Assembly (NCBI GenBank): GCA_016926955.1
Contig: JAFGNN010000056.1
Location: 1-64,000 of the forward strand
Reading direction: 5' to 3'
From: Spirochaetales bacterium
Lineage (GTDB): Bacteria; Spirochaetota; Spirochaetia; Treponematales; UBA12059
DNA: 64,000 bases
Shown here: positions 26,231 through 35,100 of the stretch, in pieces
Numbering within the stretch: position 1 is the stretch's first letter
Layout: every line of letters starts with the position of its first letter
Notes under the pieces: generated by a model
Database searches by the model: none
Seen by the model: only the letters and a program-made list of their open reading frames with translations
What the model was told of the DNA's origin: nothing
Made by a program: the position numbers and the translations under genes

Positions 26231-26360
26231 CCTGAATTGAACCACGGAGACACGGAGTCAGGATGGGAGGAATGCGAGGATTGAGGAAGGAATTCCTACT
26301 CACTCTACGTATTCTCCCTCTTTCCTCTGTGCCTCCGTGCCTCTGTGGTCTTCTTTTCAG
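26231..26360. repeat. Dispersed imperfect-palindrome element, copy B
   Basis: The left arm (ACCACGGAGACACGGAGTCAGG, from 26241) pairs imperfectly with the right arm (CCTCTGTGCCTCCGTGCCTCTGTGGT, ending 26349), and the ends are CCTGAA and TTTTCAG. It lies between convergent pepF and rsmE. Its right terminus (26357-26359) supplies the TGA stop codon of the leftward rsmE gene. Confidence 0.8.
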
Positions 26361-27097
26361 AGGAAGCCCAGGCGGGAGAGGACGATGGCGGCGGCGGCTA
26401 CGGCCGCCGTCTCCGTTTTCAGGATCCGGTCACCGAGGTCGCGGCACCCGAAGCGCGCGCCTTCGAGCTCGTCGAGCTCGTACGTCGTCCAGCCTCGCTC
26501 CGAGCCGATGGCGAGCAGGGCCGAGTTGTCGCCGGGTTCGGGCAACCAGGCGCCGAGCGGCCCTGCCGAACGATATGGATCGAGTGCGATACGCGCGCCC
26601 GGAAAGCCGGCGAGCTCGCGCAGGGCCGCCTTGAGCGAGGGACTCGTGGATACCTCGGGAAGCCGCGGGTTGCCCGCCTGCTCCGCGCCCTCGAGGAGGG
26701 GGCGGCGGAAGTCGCCCTTCAGGTAGAGATCCGAGTTCGCGTAGCTTTTTTCCCCGAGCTCGGTTCCGCAGAGGACGATGCGCGCGAGGCCGAGGCTCGA
26801 GAGGTCCTTGAGGATTCGGTTGGCCTGGATGGGCCGCGGCAGGCCGAGAAGGAGGACGAGGGGGCGGAGCGGCGGGGCCTCTCGTTCCGGCGTGAACGAG
26901 AAGCGCGCGCCTTTTTCGTCGAGCTCCTCCACCGTCGCGGACCCGAGCGGCGCGGGGCCGTCGGGGCCGCCCGAGATTCCCGCGGCCAGCAGGTCTCCAG
27001 CCTTTTTCCTCAGGATCTTCCGCACGTGCTCAACGCGCCGGTCCGAGCGCGGCAGCCGCTCGCCGACTTCGTCCGGCTCCAGCACCAGAAGGTTCAT
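26357..27097 (-). CDS. rsmE: 16S rRNA (uracil-1498-N3)-methyltransferase RsmE
   Basis: Cytoplasmic SAM-dependent methyltransferase of the SPOUT (trefoil-knot) class, 246 aa, matching the family length. The N-terminal PUA-like region is followed by the knot: LLAIGSERGWTTYELDELEG and LGDRILKTETAAVAAAAIVL, equivalent to IGPEGG...LGxRILRxETA. The usual IGPEGG reads IGSERG here, a mild deviation. The ATG at 27097 begins the conserved MNLLVLEPDE; a TTG 14 codons earlier is possible. The final codons and stop fall in repeat copy B, so the C-terminus may have been altered by that element. Confidence 0.87.
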   Translation of the reverse strand: MNLLVLEPDEVGERLPRSDRRVEHVRKILRKKAGDLLAAGISGGPDGPAPLGSATVEELDEKGARFSFTPEREAPPLRPLVLLLGLPRPIQANRILKDLSSLGLARIVLCGTELGEKSYANSDLYLKGDFRRPLLEGAEQAGNPRLPEVSTSPSLKAALRELAGFPGARIALDPYRSAGPLGAWLPEPGDNSALLAIGSERGWTTYELDELEGARFGCRDLGDRILKTETAAVAAAAIVLSRLGFL

Positions 27098-27148
27098 GGA
27101 AGCAGTATGCCGGAGCCGCCGCCAAAAAGGAACAGCCAATCACGGGAG

Positions 27149-27260
27149 TAACCACAGAGGAACAGGGGCACTGAGGAAAGAGGACGTGGAAGGGAGATGA
27201 AGGAAATCCGGTTTCCTTGTCCCTCCCGCTTAGCTCTGTGCCTCCGTGCCTCCGTGGTGG
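27149..27260. repeat. Dispersed imperfect-palindrome element, copy C
   Basis: The left arm TAACCACAGAGGAACAGGGG starts at 27149. The right arm from about 27235 reads CTGTGCCTCCGTGCCTCCGT and ends GGTGG at 27260. It separates the rsmE start (27097) from the fabV end (27270) and ends 9 bp from the fabV stop. It is shorter than copies A and B. Confidence 0.72.
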
Positions 27261-27269
27261 ATGTTCGGG

Positions 27270-28469
27270 CTAGATCTCCCGGGGGTCGGGTTCGCCTTCG
27301 TAGTCGACGCCGGGGACGGCGAAGCCGTGGGCCTGGAGGAAGTCGAGCTTGAAGCCTTCGAGGTCGGCGAGCGCCGCGACGTTGGAGGCGTCGACGGCCT
27401 CGAGGCGACGGCTGACCTCGGCCTGCACGTCGGCGCGCATCTCGAGCTCGTCGAGTCGGATGCGGCCCGCGGAATCGACCGGCACGGGATTGGCCGCGAG
27501 GCGGTCCTTGAAGAGGCGCAACGCCTGGTCGAGGCAGTCCTCGTGGACGCCCTTTTCCTTCATCACCTTGTAGAGGGTCGAGACGTAGAGCGGGATGACG
27601 GGGATGACCGCGCTCGCGCGCGTCACCAGGGCTTTGTTGACCGACACCCAGGCGTGGCCGCCCGTGGCGGCCAGCGCGCGGTCGAGTTCCTTCGCGGTGG
27701 CTTCAAGGTGCTCCTTGGCGCGGCCGATGGTGCCGTTGCGGTAGATGGCGTGCGAATGCTCGGGGCCGATGTAGCTGAAGGCCACGGTGCGCGCGCCGCG
27801 GGCGAGGACCCCGCCCTTCGCGAGCGCGTCAATCCAGAGCGCCCAGTCCTCGCCTCCCATGACCTTGACGGCGCCCGCTTCCTCTTCGGCCGTGGCGGGC
27901 TCCGCCGAGGCGATCGAGAAAGTACCCGAGAAAACGTCGACGTGTTTGCCGGAGTAGGGCGCGCCGATCGGCTTGATGGCCGAGCGGTGCATGACGCCCG
28001 TCTTCGGATCGGTGCGCACGGGGCTAGCGAGCGAATAGACGACGAGGTCGAACTCGAGGCCCTTCTCCTTCGCGAGGGCGACCACCGCGTCGCGGGTGGC
28101 GTCGGCGAAGGCGTCCATATTGAGGCTGGCCGCGAAGACGCCCTCGCGCGCGGCGGCGCGGTCGAAGGCCGCGTTGTCGTACCAGCCGGGGCTGCCGACC
28201 TTTTTGTCTGAGGGTTCGCGCTCGAAGGAGACGCAGACCGTGGCGGCGCGGTAGCCGAAGCCGGCAACCACACGGCTCGCAAGCCCGTAACCCGTGGAGC
28301 CGCCGAGCACGAGCGCGGCCTTGGGCGGCGGGTTCCAGGCCGTGCGGCCGGACAGGTCGAGCAATGGTCGCGCGTTCTTCGCGCGGGCGACCCAGGACTC
28401 GACCAGGGCCGCACAACCCTTCGGGTGGGCATTGAGGCAGATGTTGTTGCGGATCATGGGGGAACTCAT
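27270..28469 (-). CDS. fabV: Enoyl-[acyl-carrier-protein]/trans-2-enoyl-CoA reductase FabV
   Basis: NADH-dependent reductase of the last step in the elongation cycle, 399 aa (FabV is normally about 400). The nucleotide-binding loop GGSTGYGLASR is near residue 56. The Y-X8-K catalytic signature YRNGTIGRAK is near residue 243. The C-terminal extension (GFAVPGVDYEGEPDPREI) is typical. ATG 28469 has GGAGA 6 bp upstream and overlaps the fabZ stop as ATGA. Spirochaete homologues are described as trans-2-enoyl-CoA reductases, but its place at the end of a fabH-fabF-fabZ operon argues for an enoyl-ACP reductase role in type II fatty acid synthesis. Confidence 0.95.
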   Translation of the reverse strand: MSSPMIRNNICLNAHPKGCAALVESWVARAKNARPLLDLSGRTAWNPPPKAALVLGGSTGYGLASRVVAGFGYRAATVCVSFEREPSDKKVGSPGWYDNAAFDRAAAREGVFAASLNMDAFADATRDAVVALAKEKGLEFDLVVYSLASPVRTDPKTGVMHRSAIKPIGAPYSGKHVDVFSGTFSIASAEPATAEEEAGAVKVMGGEDWALWIDALAKGGVLARGARTVAFSYIGPEHSHAIYRNGTIGRAKEHLEATAKELDRALAATGGHAWVSVNKALVTRASAVIPVIPLYVSTLYKVMKEKGVHEDCLDQALRLFKDRLAANPVPVDSAGRIRLDELEMRADVQAEVSRRLEAVDASNVAALADLEGFKLDFLQAHGFAVPGVDYEGEPDPREI

Positions 28470-28930
28470 GCGTTGTCTCCTATCAGGCAGAGCCATTCGG
28501 CCTCGACGGCCAGCTCGCCCGCGACATAGCCCTTGCCTGCCTGGCGTATCATGCGGGCGGAGACTCGGAGGTTTTCGATCTCCATGTCGAGCGTGTCGCC
28601 GGGTCGGACCTGGCGGCGGAACTTGGCCTTGTCCACGGAGGCCAGGAAGGCGAGGCCGTTCGCCGCCGTTCCCGCGACGCGCGCGCCCGCGCCGCCCGCC
28701 TGTGCCATGGTCTCCACGAGGATGACGCCCGGCACGACGGGGTACTGCGGGAAGTGCCCGCGGAAGAAGAAATCGTCCTCGACGAATTTTCGCGAAGCCC
28801 GGATCTTGCCGTCGGCCGAGGATTCCACCCGGTCGACGAAGAGGAAGGGATCGCGGTGGGGCAGGATGGCCTCCATGGCCGCGCGCCCTTCGACGGATAC
28901 CGGGCCGAGGCTTTTCGCCTTGTCGCTCAC
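28466..28930 (-). CDS. fabZ: 3-hydroxyacyl-ACP dehydratase FabZ
   Basis: Hot-dog-fold dehydratase of 154 aa. The conserved LPHRDPFLFVDRV and GHFPQYPVVPGVILVETMAQAGG blocks hold the catalytic His (near residue 58) and Glu (near 72). The GTG start at 28930 overlaps the fabF stop (GTGA) and is preceded by GGAGG at 28936-28940; the reading frame continues upstream inside fabF without a better start. It is placed between fabF and fabV, so it completes the condense-dehydrate-reduce cycle apart from FabG, which is not in the window. Confidence 0.94.
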   Translation of the reverse strand: MSDKAKSLGPVSVEGRAAMEAILPHRDPFLFVDRVESSADGKIRASRKFVEDDFFFRGHFPQYPVVPGVILVETMAQAGGAGARVAGTAANGLAFLASVDKAKFRRQVRPGDTLDMEIENLRVSARMIRQAGKGYVAGELAVEAEWLCLIGDNA

Positions 28931-30180
28931 GACCACCTCCGGATCGCGACCACCCCGTTGTGGCCGCCGAAGCCGAGGCTGCCCGAGAGCGCCGCGTCTA
29001 TCTTCCCCTTGACGGGCTTGTTGGGCACGTAGTCGAGGTCGCACTCCGGGTCGGGATTTTCGAGGTTGATGGTCGGCGGGAAGACGCCGTCGCGTATGGC
29101 CAGCACGCAGGCGATCGCCTCGACGGCTCCGGCGGCGGCCACGAGGTGGCCGGTCTGTCCCTTGGTCGAGCTGACCTTCATCTTCCGCGCGTGTTCCCCG
29201 AAGGCTTCCTTGATCATACGCGTTTCCGTCGGATCGTTGATCGGGGTCGAGGTGCCGTGCGCGTTGTAGTACTGGACTTCCTCCGGCTTGAGGCCCGCGT
29301 CCGCGAGGCAGAGCTCGATGGCCTTGCGGCCGCCCTTGCCCTCGGGGTCGGGGGCGGTCAGGTGGTAGGCATCGCAACTGGCGCCATAACCCGCGAGCTC
29401 CGCGAGGGGAAGGGCGCCGCGCTTTATCGCGTGCTCCTCGCTCTCGAGGATGACGATGCCCGCGCCCTCGCCGATGACGAAGCCGTCGCGGTCCGCGTCG
29501 AAGGGCCGGCTCGCCTTTTTCGGGTCGTCGTTGCGCTTGGTGGAAAGGGCCTTGAGCATGCAAAAGGCCCCGATCGCGAACTCGGTCAGGGCGGCTTCGG
29601 TGCCGCCCGCGATGACCACGTCGCAGCGGCCCGAGCGGATAAGGTCGAGGCCCGTGCCGAGGGCGTCGGTGCCCGAGGCGCAGGCTGTCGCGACGGTCAG
29701 GGCTGGCCCCGTGACGCCGAGGCGCATGGCGATGTTGCCGGCGGCTTCGTTCATGATCATGAGCGGCACGGTCATTGGAGGCATGCGGCCCGGGCCGGAC
29801 TCGATCAGCTTGAGGTGCGACTCGACGAACACGTCGATGCCGCCGATGCCGTTGCCCAGCGCGATGCCCACGCGGGCCGGATCGACGGAGCCCGAGGCCG
29901 CGGCCTGTTCCATGCCGGCCTGTCGCCAAGCCTGCACTGCGGCGGCGACGGCGTAGAGGGTGAAGGGCGCCATCTTGCGAGAGTCCTTCTTGTCGATGTA
30001 CGGGCTCGCGTCAAGGTCCTTGACCTCGGCCGCCACGCGCGAATCGAGCCTGGACGCGTCGAAGCGGGTGATGGGGCCGACGCCGCTTTCACCCGCGAGC
30101 AGGGCTTCCCAGAAGCTGTCCACGTCGTTGCCTACAGGCGTGACGACGCCCATTCCGGTGATGGCTATCCTCGTCTTCAT
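28927..30180 (-). CDS. fabF: 3-oxoacyl-ACP synthase II (FabF)
   Basis: Condensing enzyme of 417 aa that extends acyl-ACP with malonyl-ACP in the cytoplasm. The Cys-His-His active site is visible: ATACASGTDALG (Cys163), NAHGTSTPINDPTE (His near 306) and KGQTGHLVAAAGA (His near 344). The N-terminus MKTRIAITGMGVVTPVG and end GFGGHNGVVAIRRW are canonical. AAGGAGA precedes the ATG, and the gene follows fabH by 16 bp. Confidence 0.96.
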   Translation of the reverse strand: MKTRIAITGMGVVTPVGNDVDSFWEALLAGESGVGPITRFDASRLDSRVAAEVKDLDASPYIDKKDSRKMAPFTLYAVAAAVQAWRQAGMEQAAASGSVDPARVGIALGNGIGGIDVFVESHLKLIESGPGRMPPMTVPLMIMNEAAGNIAMRLGVTGPALTVATACASGTDALGTGLDLIRSGRCDVVIAGGTEAALTEFAIGAFCMLKALSTKRNDDPKKASRPFDADRDGFVIGEGAGIVILESEEHAIKRGALPLAELAGYGASCDAYHLTAPDPEGKGGRKAIELCLADAGLKPEEVQYYNAHGTSTPINDPTETRMIKEAFGEHARKMKVSSTKGQTGHLVAAAGAVEAIACVLAIRDGVFPPTINLENPDPECDLDYVPNKPVKGKIDAALSGSLGFGGHNGVVAIRRWS

Positions 30181-30196
30181 GCTTCGTCTCCTTGTC

Positions 30197-31198
30197 TCAC
30201 ATCCGCACCACGGAACCGCCGTAGGTCAAGCCCGCGCCAAATCCGAGCATCATCACGAGATCGCCTTCGGCCAAAAGGCCCTTCGCGCGCATCTCGTCGA
30301 GCGCGAGCGGGATGGAGGCCGCGCTCGTGTTGGCGTATTCCTCGATGTTCATGTAGAAGCGCGATTCGCTCAAGCCGAAGCGCTTGGCCGCCGCTTGCAC
30401 GATGCGCAGGTTGGCCTGGTGGGGGACTATCCAGCGGAAATCCTCGAGCCTGAAGCCGGAGCCGGCGGAGAGCTGCTCGATCAGCTGGGTGATGACGCGC
30501 ACCGCGAAGGTGTAGACGTTCTTGCCGTTCATCACGATGTTCATCGAGCCTTCGAACGCGGGTCGCTCGAAAGTGCGCGTGCGGTCGGGCTGGGTCAGGT
30601 AGAGATCCTTGGCGCCCGAGCCCTCGGCGCGCAGTATCGACTTGAGGATGCCCCGTCCGGTTCCGTTCGCGCCGCGGCCGTTTCCTTCCGTCTTCTCGAG
30701 CAGGGCGCAACCGGCTCCGTCGCCGAAGAGTACGCAGGTGGCACGGTCGTTCCAGTCGGAGATGCGCGAGAGGGTCTCGGCGCCGACGGCTACGGCGTAG
30801 CGCGCCTCGCCGGTCTCGAGCAGGGAGCGGGCGACCTCGAGGGCGTAGATGAAGCCGGTGCAGCCCGCGTTGACGTCGAAGGCCGCGGCCTCTTTGGCGC
30901 CGAGGCGGTCCTGCAAGATGCACGCGGTCGAGGGAAAGCCGAAAAACTCTGGCGATGCAGACGCCACGACGATGAGGCCGAGCTCAGCCGGGTCGACGCC
31001 CGCGCGCTCGAGGGCTGCGCGTATGGCACGCTCGGCCAGGTCGGTGGTGGTCTCGCCGTCGGCGGCGTAGTGGCGCGCGCCTATGCCGGTATGCGAGCGG
31101 ATCCACTCGTCGTCGGTCTCCACCCGCTTCGCGAGCTCGTCGTTGGTGACGCGGTTTTCCGGAACGAAGGAACCGAGCGATTTTACGATTACAGCCAT
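30197..31198 (-). CDS. fabH: 3-oxoacyl-ACP synthase III (FabH)
   Basis: Initiates fatty acid synthesis by condensing acyl-CoA with malonyl-ACP; 333 aa. The Cys-His-Asn triad is present: DVNAGCTGFIYAL (Cys near 112), IVPHQANLRI (His near 257) and EYANTSAASIPLAL (Asn near 287). The start at 31198 matches the family N-terminus (MAVIVKSLGSFVPE). The 20-residue upstream extension is rejected as it runs through the leader hairpin. First gene of fabH-fabF-fabZ-fabV. Its ribosome site and start codon sit in the 3' arm of an 18-bp hairpin. Confidence 0.95.
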   Translation of the reverse strand: MAVIVKSLGSFVPENRVTNDELAKRVETDDEWIRSHTGIGARHYAADGETTTDLAERAIRAALERAGVDPAELGLIVVASASPEFFGFPSTACILQDRLGAKEAAAFDVNAGCTGFIYALEVARSLLETGEARYAVAVGAETLSRISDWNDRATCVLFGDGAGCALLEKTEGNGRGANGTGRGILKSILRAEGSGAKDLYLTQPDRTRTFERPAFEGSMNIVMNGKNVYTFAVRVITQLIEQLSAGSGFRLEDFRWIVPHQANLRIVQAAAKRFGLSESRFYMNIEEYANTSAASIPLALDEMRAKGLLAEGDLVMMLGFGAGLTYGGSVVRM

Positions 31199-31240
31199 GA
31201 TGCCTCCCGGCCGGCAGGAACCGGCCACGGGAGGCATCAT
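31196..31240 (-). promoter_or_regulatory. fabH leader hairpin covering ribosome site and start codon
   Basis: In the mRNA sense, 31240-31229 pairs with 31208-31197 (12 bp perfect) and 31226-31221 with 31214-31209 (6 bp), with a 2-nt bulge and a 6-nt loop. GGGAGG (31208-31203) and the first two bases of the ATG lie inside the stem, so translation should need unfolding. TTGACA hexamers on the minus strand at 31291-31286 and 31265-31260 are possible -35 boxes, with poor -10 partners. The DNA dyad could alternatively be a repressor operator. Confidence 0.6.
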
Positions 31241-31293
31241 CCGACAAAAGTAGACCAAGTGTCAATATGACGAATATGAAGACACTGTCAAAT

Positions 31294-31513
31294 GCAACCA
31301 CGGATGAGGTCGTGCGCGCGAGCGCACACGACATTCCTTCATATCCGAAAGCGCCGATAGGCGCAGGCACGGAGTTTGGGAGATGGGAGGGAGAAGAGAA
31401 AGGGATAGGAGTAGGGGAAATTCCTGAGTCCTTTTCTCCTCCGACTTCTTGCTTTTCTCTCCCTCTCGACTCCGTACCTCCGTGCCTCTGTGGTTACGTA
31501 TTTTTCAGTGAAG
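31294..31513. repeat. Dispersed imperfect-palindrome element, copy D, with internal insertion
   Basis: The left arm starts AACCACGGA at 31296 and resumes GGCACGGAG at 31366 after about 60 bp of unrelated sequence holding small hairpins (31309-31332, 31351-31364). The right arm CTCCGTACCTCCGTGCCTCTGTGGT ends at 31494, with terminus TTTTTCAG (to 31507). It lies between fabH and the symporter gene and overlaps the last codons and stop of the latter. Confidence 0.68.
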
Positions 31514-32837
31514 GCTTTACGTACGCGGCGGCGAGGGCCAGGGCGGCGGAGGCGGCCAGGCCCAGCATGGGGAAGAGCTTGGCCCAGGGGCTCGCGGCGG
31601 CCTGGAAGCTGCCCGCGGTGCCGAGCGCGTAGCCGATCGCGATGCCCGCGAAGGCGAGCGCGGGATTCATCTTCCTTCCCTTGCCGACAACGAGCGCCAC
31701 GAAGAGCACCGGCACGATGCCCGCGGTGTAGCCGTTGTAGGTCTTGAGGATGAGGCCGATGATGTCGGTGCTGAACAGCGCCACGAACGCTGCCACGAAA
31801 CCCACCGCCACTATCCAGAAGCGGACGCCGCCCACGCGGTCGCGCTTGAGCACGTCGTGCTCGAAGACCGAGGCGGCGGTCATGAGTACGGTGTCGCCGG
31901 TGGACAGGATGGCTGCGAGGAGCCCCATCACCAACGCGACGCCGAGGGCCGATGGCAGCACGTTCGCGGCGATGGCGTTGAGCGGGTCGAGACCGCCCGC
32001 TTCGAGGCCGCTCGCCCTGGCCCAGAGTCCCACGAAGGTGATGGCGAAGGCGAAGACGAACATGCCCGCGCCGGAGATGAAGCTCGAGCGGCGGGCGTTG
32101 GCCGGGCTGTCGGAACTGAGCACGCGGCTGAACATCATCGGGCAGATGAGGTAGGAGCCGCCCACGACGACGACGTAATAAACGAGGTCGAGGGGCTGGA
32201 AGCTCGCGTTGAACAGCTCGATCTCGAGGGCGCCGGGAGCCGGGGGCCTGGCCAGGAAGAGCCACGCGAGGGAGGCGATCAAGGCCAGGGCGAGGAGGCC
32301 GAACTGGAAGAGGTCGGTGCGGAGCACGGATTTCTGGCCGCCGATCAGGGTGTAAATGATGAGGAAGCCGGCCGCTATGGCCACTGCGTCCTGGTGCCCG
32401 AGTCCGGTCAGGGTCGTGATGACCTTGGCCGCCGCGACGAACTGCGCCGCCGCCAGGCCCGTCCAGGTGATGACGATGATAACCGAAACCAGGAGACGGT
32501 TCCGGGGACCGAGGAAGCCGCCGGCCAGGTCGGGCATGGTCAGGGCCTCGGATTCGCGGACCTTGCGCGAGAGGAAGATTCCCTGAAGGAAGTGCGCGAT
32601 GCCGCCCGCGGCCACGAACCAGAAGGCCGGGAAACCCATGTTCACGGCCTTCGAGACCGTGCCTATGGTGATGCCGCCGCCTATGGTGCTGGCCAGCATC
32701 GACGCGACGACGAAGAGCTTGCGCTGCTTGCGGCCAGCCACCAGGAAGTTCTCGATGGAGTGCGAGTACTTGAGGCTCGCGAGCGCTATGCCGATGAGGA
32801 CCGCGCCGTACGCGGCCAAAAGGATGGTGGGAATCAT
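31494..32837 (-). CDS. Sodium/solute symporter (SSS family)
   Basis: Inner-membrane transporter of 447 aa with about 12-13 predicted helices. Family signs are the N-terminal helix with SIENFLVAGRKQRKL, ASTIGGGITIGTVSKA on the second helix, the IGGQKSVLRTDLFQ motif and STGDTVLMTAASVFEHD. The substrate (sugar, amino acid, proline or pantothenate-like) cannot be told from sequence alone. An AAGGAGCGG ribosome site precedes the ATG at 32837. The last few codons (SLKNT and stop) fall in repeat copy D. It lies downstream of ftsH behind a hairpin, so independent transcription is likely. Confidence 0.88.
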   Translation of the reverse strand: MIPTILLAAYGAVLIGIALASLKYSHSIENFLVAGRKQRKLFVVASMLASTIGGGITIGTVSKAVNMGFPAFWFVAAGGIAHFLQGIFLSRKVRESEALTMPDLAGGFLGPRNRLLVSVIIVITWTGLAAAQFVAAAKVITTLTGLGHQDAVAIAAGFLIIYTLIGGQKSVLRTDLFQFGLLALALIASLAWLFLARPPAPGALEIELFNASFQPLDLVYYVVVVGGSYLICPMMFSRVLSSDSPANARRSSFISGAGMFVFAFAITFVGLWARASGLEAGGLDPLNAIAANVLPSALGVALVMGLLAAILSTGDTVLMTAASVFEHDVLKRDRVGGVRFWIVAVGFVAAFVALFSTDIIGLILKTYNGYTAGIVPVLFVALVVGKGRKMNPALAFAGIAIGYALGTAGSFQAAASPWAKLFPMLGLAASAALALAAAYVKPSLKNT

Positions 32838-32929
32838 GCTCCGCTCCTTGGAATCTCGGTCGGGGCCGCGGGACGGCTCCCTCGGTCGTGGAGCATAGCC
32901 AGGTCGGATCCGCCCGTCTTCTGAAGGAA

Positions 32930-32967
32930 GGCCGACCGTATCGTTAAGCGTACCGATACGGTCGGCC
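32930..32967 (-). terminator. Perfect 14-bp hairpin downstream of ftsH
   Basis: 32954-32967 pairs with 32930-32943 around a 10-nt loop. It lies 30 bp after the ftsH stop and is followed on the minus strand by TTCCTTC, a weak T-tract. Probable ftsH terminator. Confidence 0.6.
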
Positions 32968-32996
32968 GAGCCCTTGAGCGGCGGAGCGGGTGCGGC

Positions 32997-34919
32997 TCAG
33001 GAGGCGGCCAGTTCCTTGAACTCGGCGGCTCCGATGGTCTCCACCTCGAGCAGGCGCGCGGCGAGCTTCTCGAGCACCTCGCGGCGCCCCTCGAGGGTGC
33101 GGGCGGCCAGCTCGTAGCGCGCGCCGATGACGCGGGCTATCTCCTCGTCCACGTAGCGCTGCGTTTCCTCCGAGTACTCGCGCGCCAGGAAAGCCTCCTC
33201 GCGACCGCCGAGCGAGCCGCCGCGCCTTGTCAGCGCCACGTTGCGGAAGCGGCCCGACATGCCGAACTCGGTGATCATGCGTCGGGCTATGTCGGTGGCC
33301 TTGACGATGTCGGAAGCCGCGCCCGTAGAGATGCGCCCGAACACGAGCTCCTCGGCCGCGCGGCCGCCCATCAGCACGTCGATCTGCCCGAGCAGCTGCT
33401 CCTCGGTCACCACGTAGCGATCCTCGGTCGGCAGCTGCAGGGTGAAACCGAGGGTGCCGTAGCCCCTCGGCACTATGGTCACCTTCTGCACCGGGTCGGC
33501 GCCCTTGGTCGACGCGGCAACCAGGGCGTGCCCCGCCTCGTGGTAGGCGATGACCTTTCGCTCCTCGGGGTTCATGGCGCGGCTCTTCTTCTCGAGGCCG
33601 GCGACGATCTTTTCGATGGCTGCCTCGAAGTCGCCCTGCGCCACCTTCTTCCGCCCGCCGCGCACGGCGAGCAGGGCCGCCTCGTTGACGATGTTGGCCA
33701 GGTCCGCGCCCACGAAGCCCGGCGTCGAGCGGGCGACATCCTTGAGCTCCACGCCGGTCTCCAGCTTCACCGCCTTGGCGTGGATGGAAAGGATGGCCTC
33801 GCGGCCGACGATGTCCGGGCGATCCACCGACACCTGCCGGTCGAAACGGCCGGGGCGGAGCAGGGCGGGGTCGAGCACGTCGGGGCGATTGGTGGCGGCC
33901 AGGATGATGAGGCCGCTGGTGGCGTCGAAGCCGTCCATCTCGACGAGCAACTGGTTCAGGGTCTGCTCGCGCTCGTCGTTGCCGCCGACGGGGCCGGAGT
34001 TGCGGCTCTTGCCGATGGCGTCCAGCTCGTCGATGAAGACGATGCAGGGCGCCTTCTCGCGGGCCTGCTTGAACAGGTCACGCACGCGGGCCGCGCCGAC
34101 TCCGACGAACATCTCCACGAACTCGGCGCCGCTCATGCGGAAGAAGGGCACGCCCGCCTCGCCTGCGACCGCGCGGGCCAAAAGGGTCTTGCCAGTGCCG
34201 GGCGGGCCGACCAGGAGGACGCCCTTCGGGATCTTTCCGCCTATGTCCGTGTACTTCCGGGGGCTTTTCAGGAAGTCGACCACCTCGACGAGCTCCTCGC
34301 GCGCCTCGTCGACGCCGGCCACGTCGGTAAAGCGGGTTTTCACGTCGCCCTCGGCCACGATCATGGCCTTGTTCTGCCCGAAGGCCAGCACGTTGCCGCC
34401 CATGCTCGACATGCGCTTCTGGATCATGCGCCAGAGGAGGAAGAGGAGGCCGAAAGGTAGTACCCAGTTGAGCACGACCGAGATGATGGCGTTTCCCTCG
34501 CGCGAGACGGCGTAGTAGACCACGCCCTTCTCATCGAGCAAGCCCACCAGGTCCGGGTCGCCTACGGGAACGGCGCGCCAGACTCCAGTCGGAGCCGTGC
34601 GTGAAGCGGGGTCGATGCCGCGAACGACGCTCACGCCCCGCGGCGGTTCCGCGCTGGCGTACCCGGTCAGGTAATCCGAATCTATCTCGACACGCCTGAT
34701 CTCGCCCGACTCGACGCGGGCCTTGAACTGGCTGTAGGGCACGAGGCTCTCGTCGTTCGAGAACAGGTACCAGTTGAAAACGGCTATGAGCGCGAACGCG
34801 CTGAGCAGCGGGACCATCGAGACGCGCCACTGGCCGAAAGGCGGCAGCTTCGGGTCCGGGCCGGCGGGGCTCTTGCGGGAGGGCTTCTTGCGGTTCCAGT
34901 CGGGTCTTCGCTCGGGCAT
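32997..34919 (-). CDS. ftsH: ATP-dependent zinc metalloprotease FtsH
   Basis: Membrane-anchored AAA+ protease of 640 aa that degrades misfolded and regulatory proteins. TM1 is near residues 36-54 and TM2 near 140-160, flanking an extracytoplasmic domain. The AAA module has Walker A GPPGTGKT, Walker [12 protein letters not shown] and second region of homology [18 protein letters not shown]. The protease zinc site is HEAGH, with [12 protein letters not shown] further on. ATG 34919 has AAGGA upstream; an extra 11 residues from a farther start are unlikely. A basic, Pro/Lys-rich N-terminal tail of about 30 residues is longer than usual. Divergent from groES. Confidence 0.96.
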   Translation of the reverse strand: MPERRPDWNRKKPSRKSPAGPDPKLPPFGQWRVSMVPLLSAFALIAVFNWYLFSNDESLVPYSQFKARVESGEIRRVEIDSDYLTGYASAEPPRGVSVVRGIDPASRTAPTGVWRAVPVGDPDLVGLLDEKGVVYYAVSREGNAIISVVLNWVLPFGLLFLLWRMIQKRMSSMGGNVLAFGQNKAMIVAEGDVKTRFTDVAGVDEAREELVEVVDFLKSPRKYTDIGGKIPKGVLLVGPPGTGKTLLARAVAGEAGVPFFRMSGAEFVEMFVGVGAARVRDLFKQAREKAPCIVFIDELDAIGKSRNSGPVGGNDEREQTLNQLLVEMDGFDATSGLIILAATNRPDVLDPALLRPGRFDRQVSVDRPDIVGREAILSIHAKAVKLETGVELKDVARSTPGFVGADLANIVNEAALLAVRGGRKKVAQGDFEAAIEKIVAGLEKKSRAMNPEERKVIAYHEAGHALVAASTKGADPVQKVTIVPRGYGTLGFTLQLPTEDRYVVTEEQLLGQIDVLMGGRAAEELVFGRISTGAASDIVKATDIARRMITEFGMSGRFRNVALTRRGGSLGGREEAFLAREYSEETQRYVDEEIARVIGARYELAARTLEGRREVLEKLAARLLEVETIGAAEFKELAAS

Positions 34920-35100
34920 CGGGTGTCCTTCCAGAAAATTGCTGAGCTTCAAGGTACTGCCAAGGGGACTCCGGCGGCCAGATCGACGGCTTCATTCACC
35001 ATTTCGATCTTTCGCGGCCGCTTGACCCCGGGCGCTTCCCGTTCGTATATTCTCCCGCGAGCCTTCAAACCCTCACAACCAGATTCAGGAGGATATCCGC

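Noticed and set aside
31196-31240. Interpretation of the fabH leader dyad as a FapR operator
   Set aside because: The sequence does not resemble the known Bacillus FapR motif, and no FapR-like gene is in the window; only the RNA-hairpin or unspecified-operator readings are kept.
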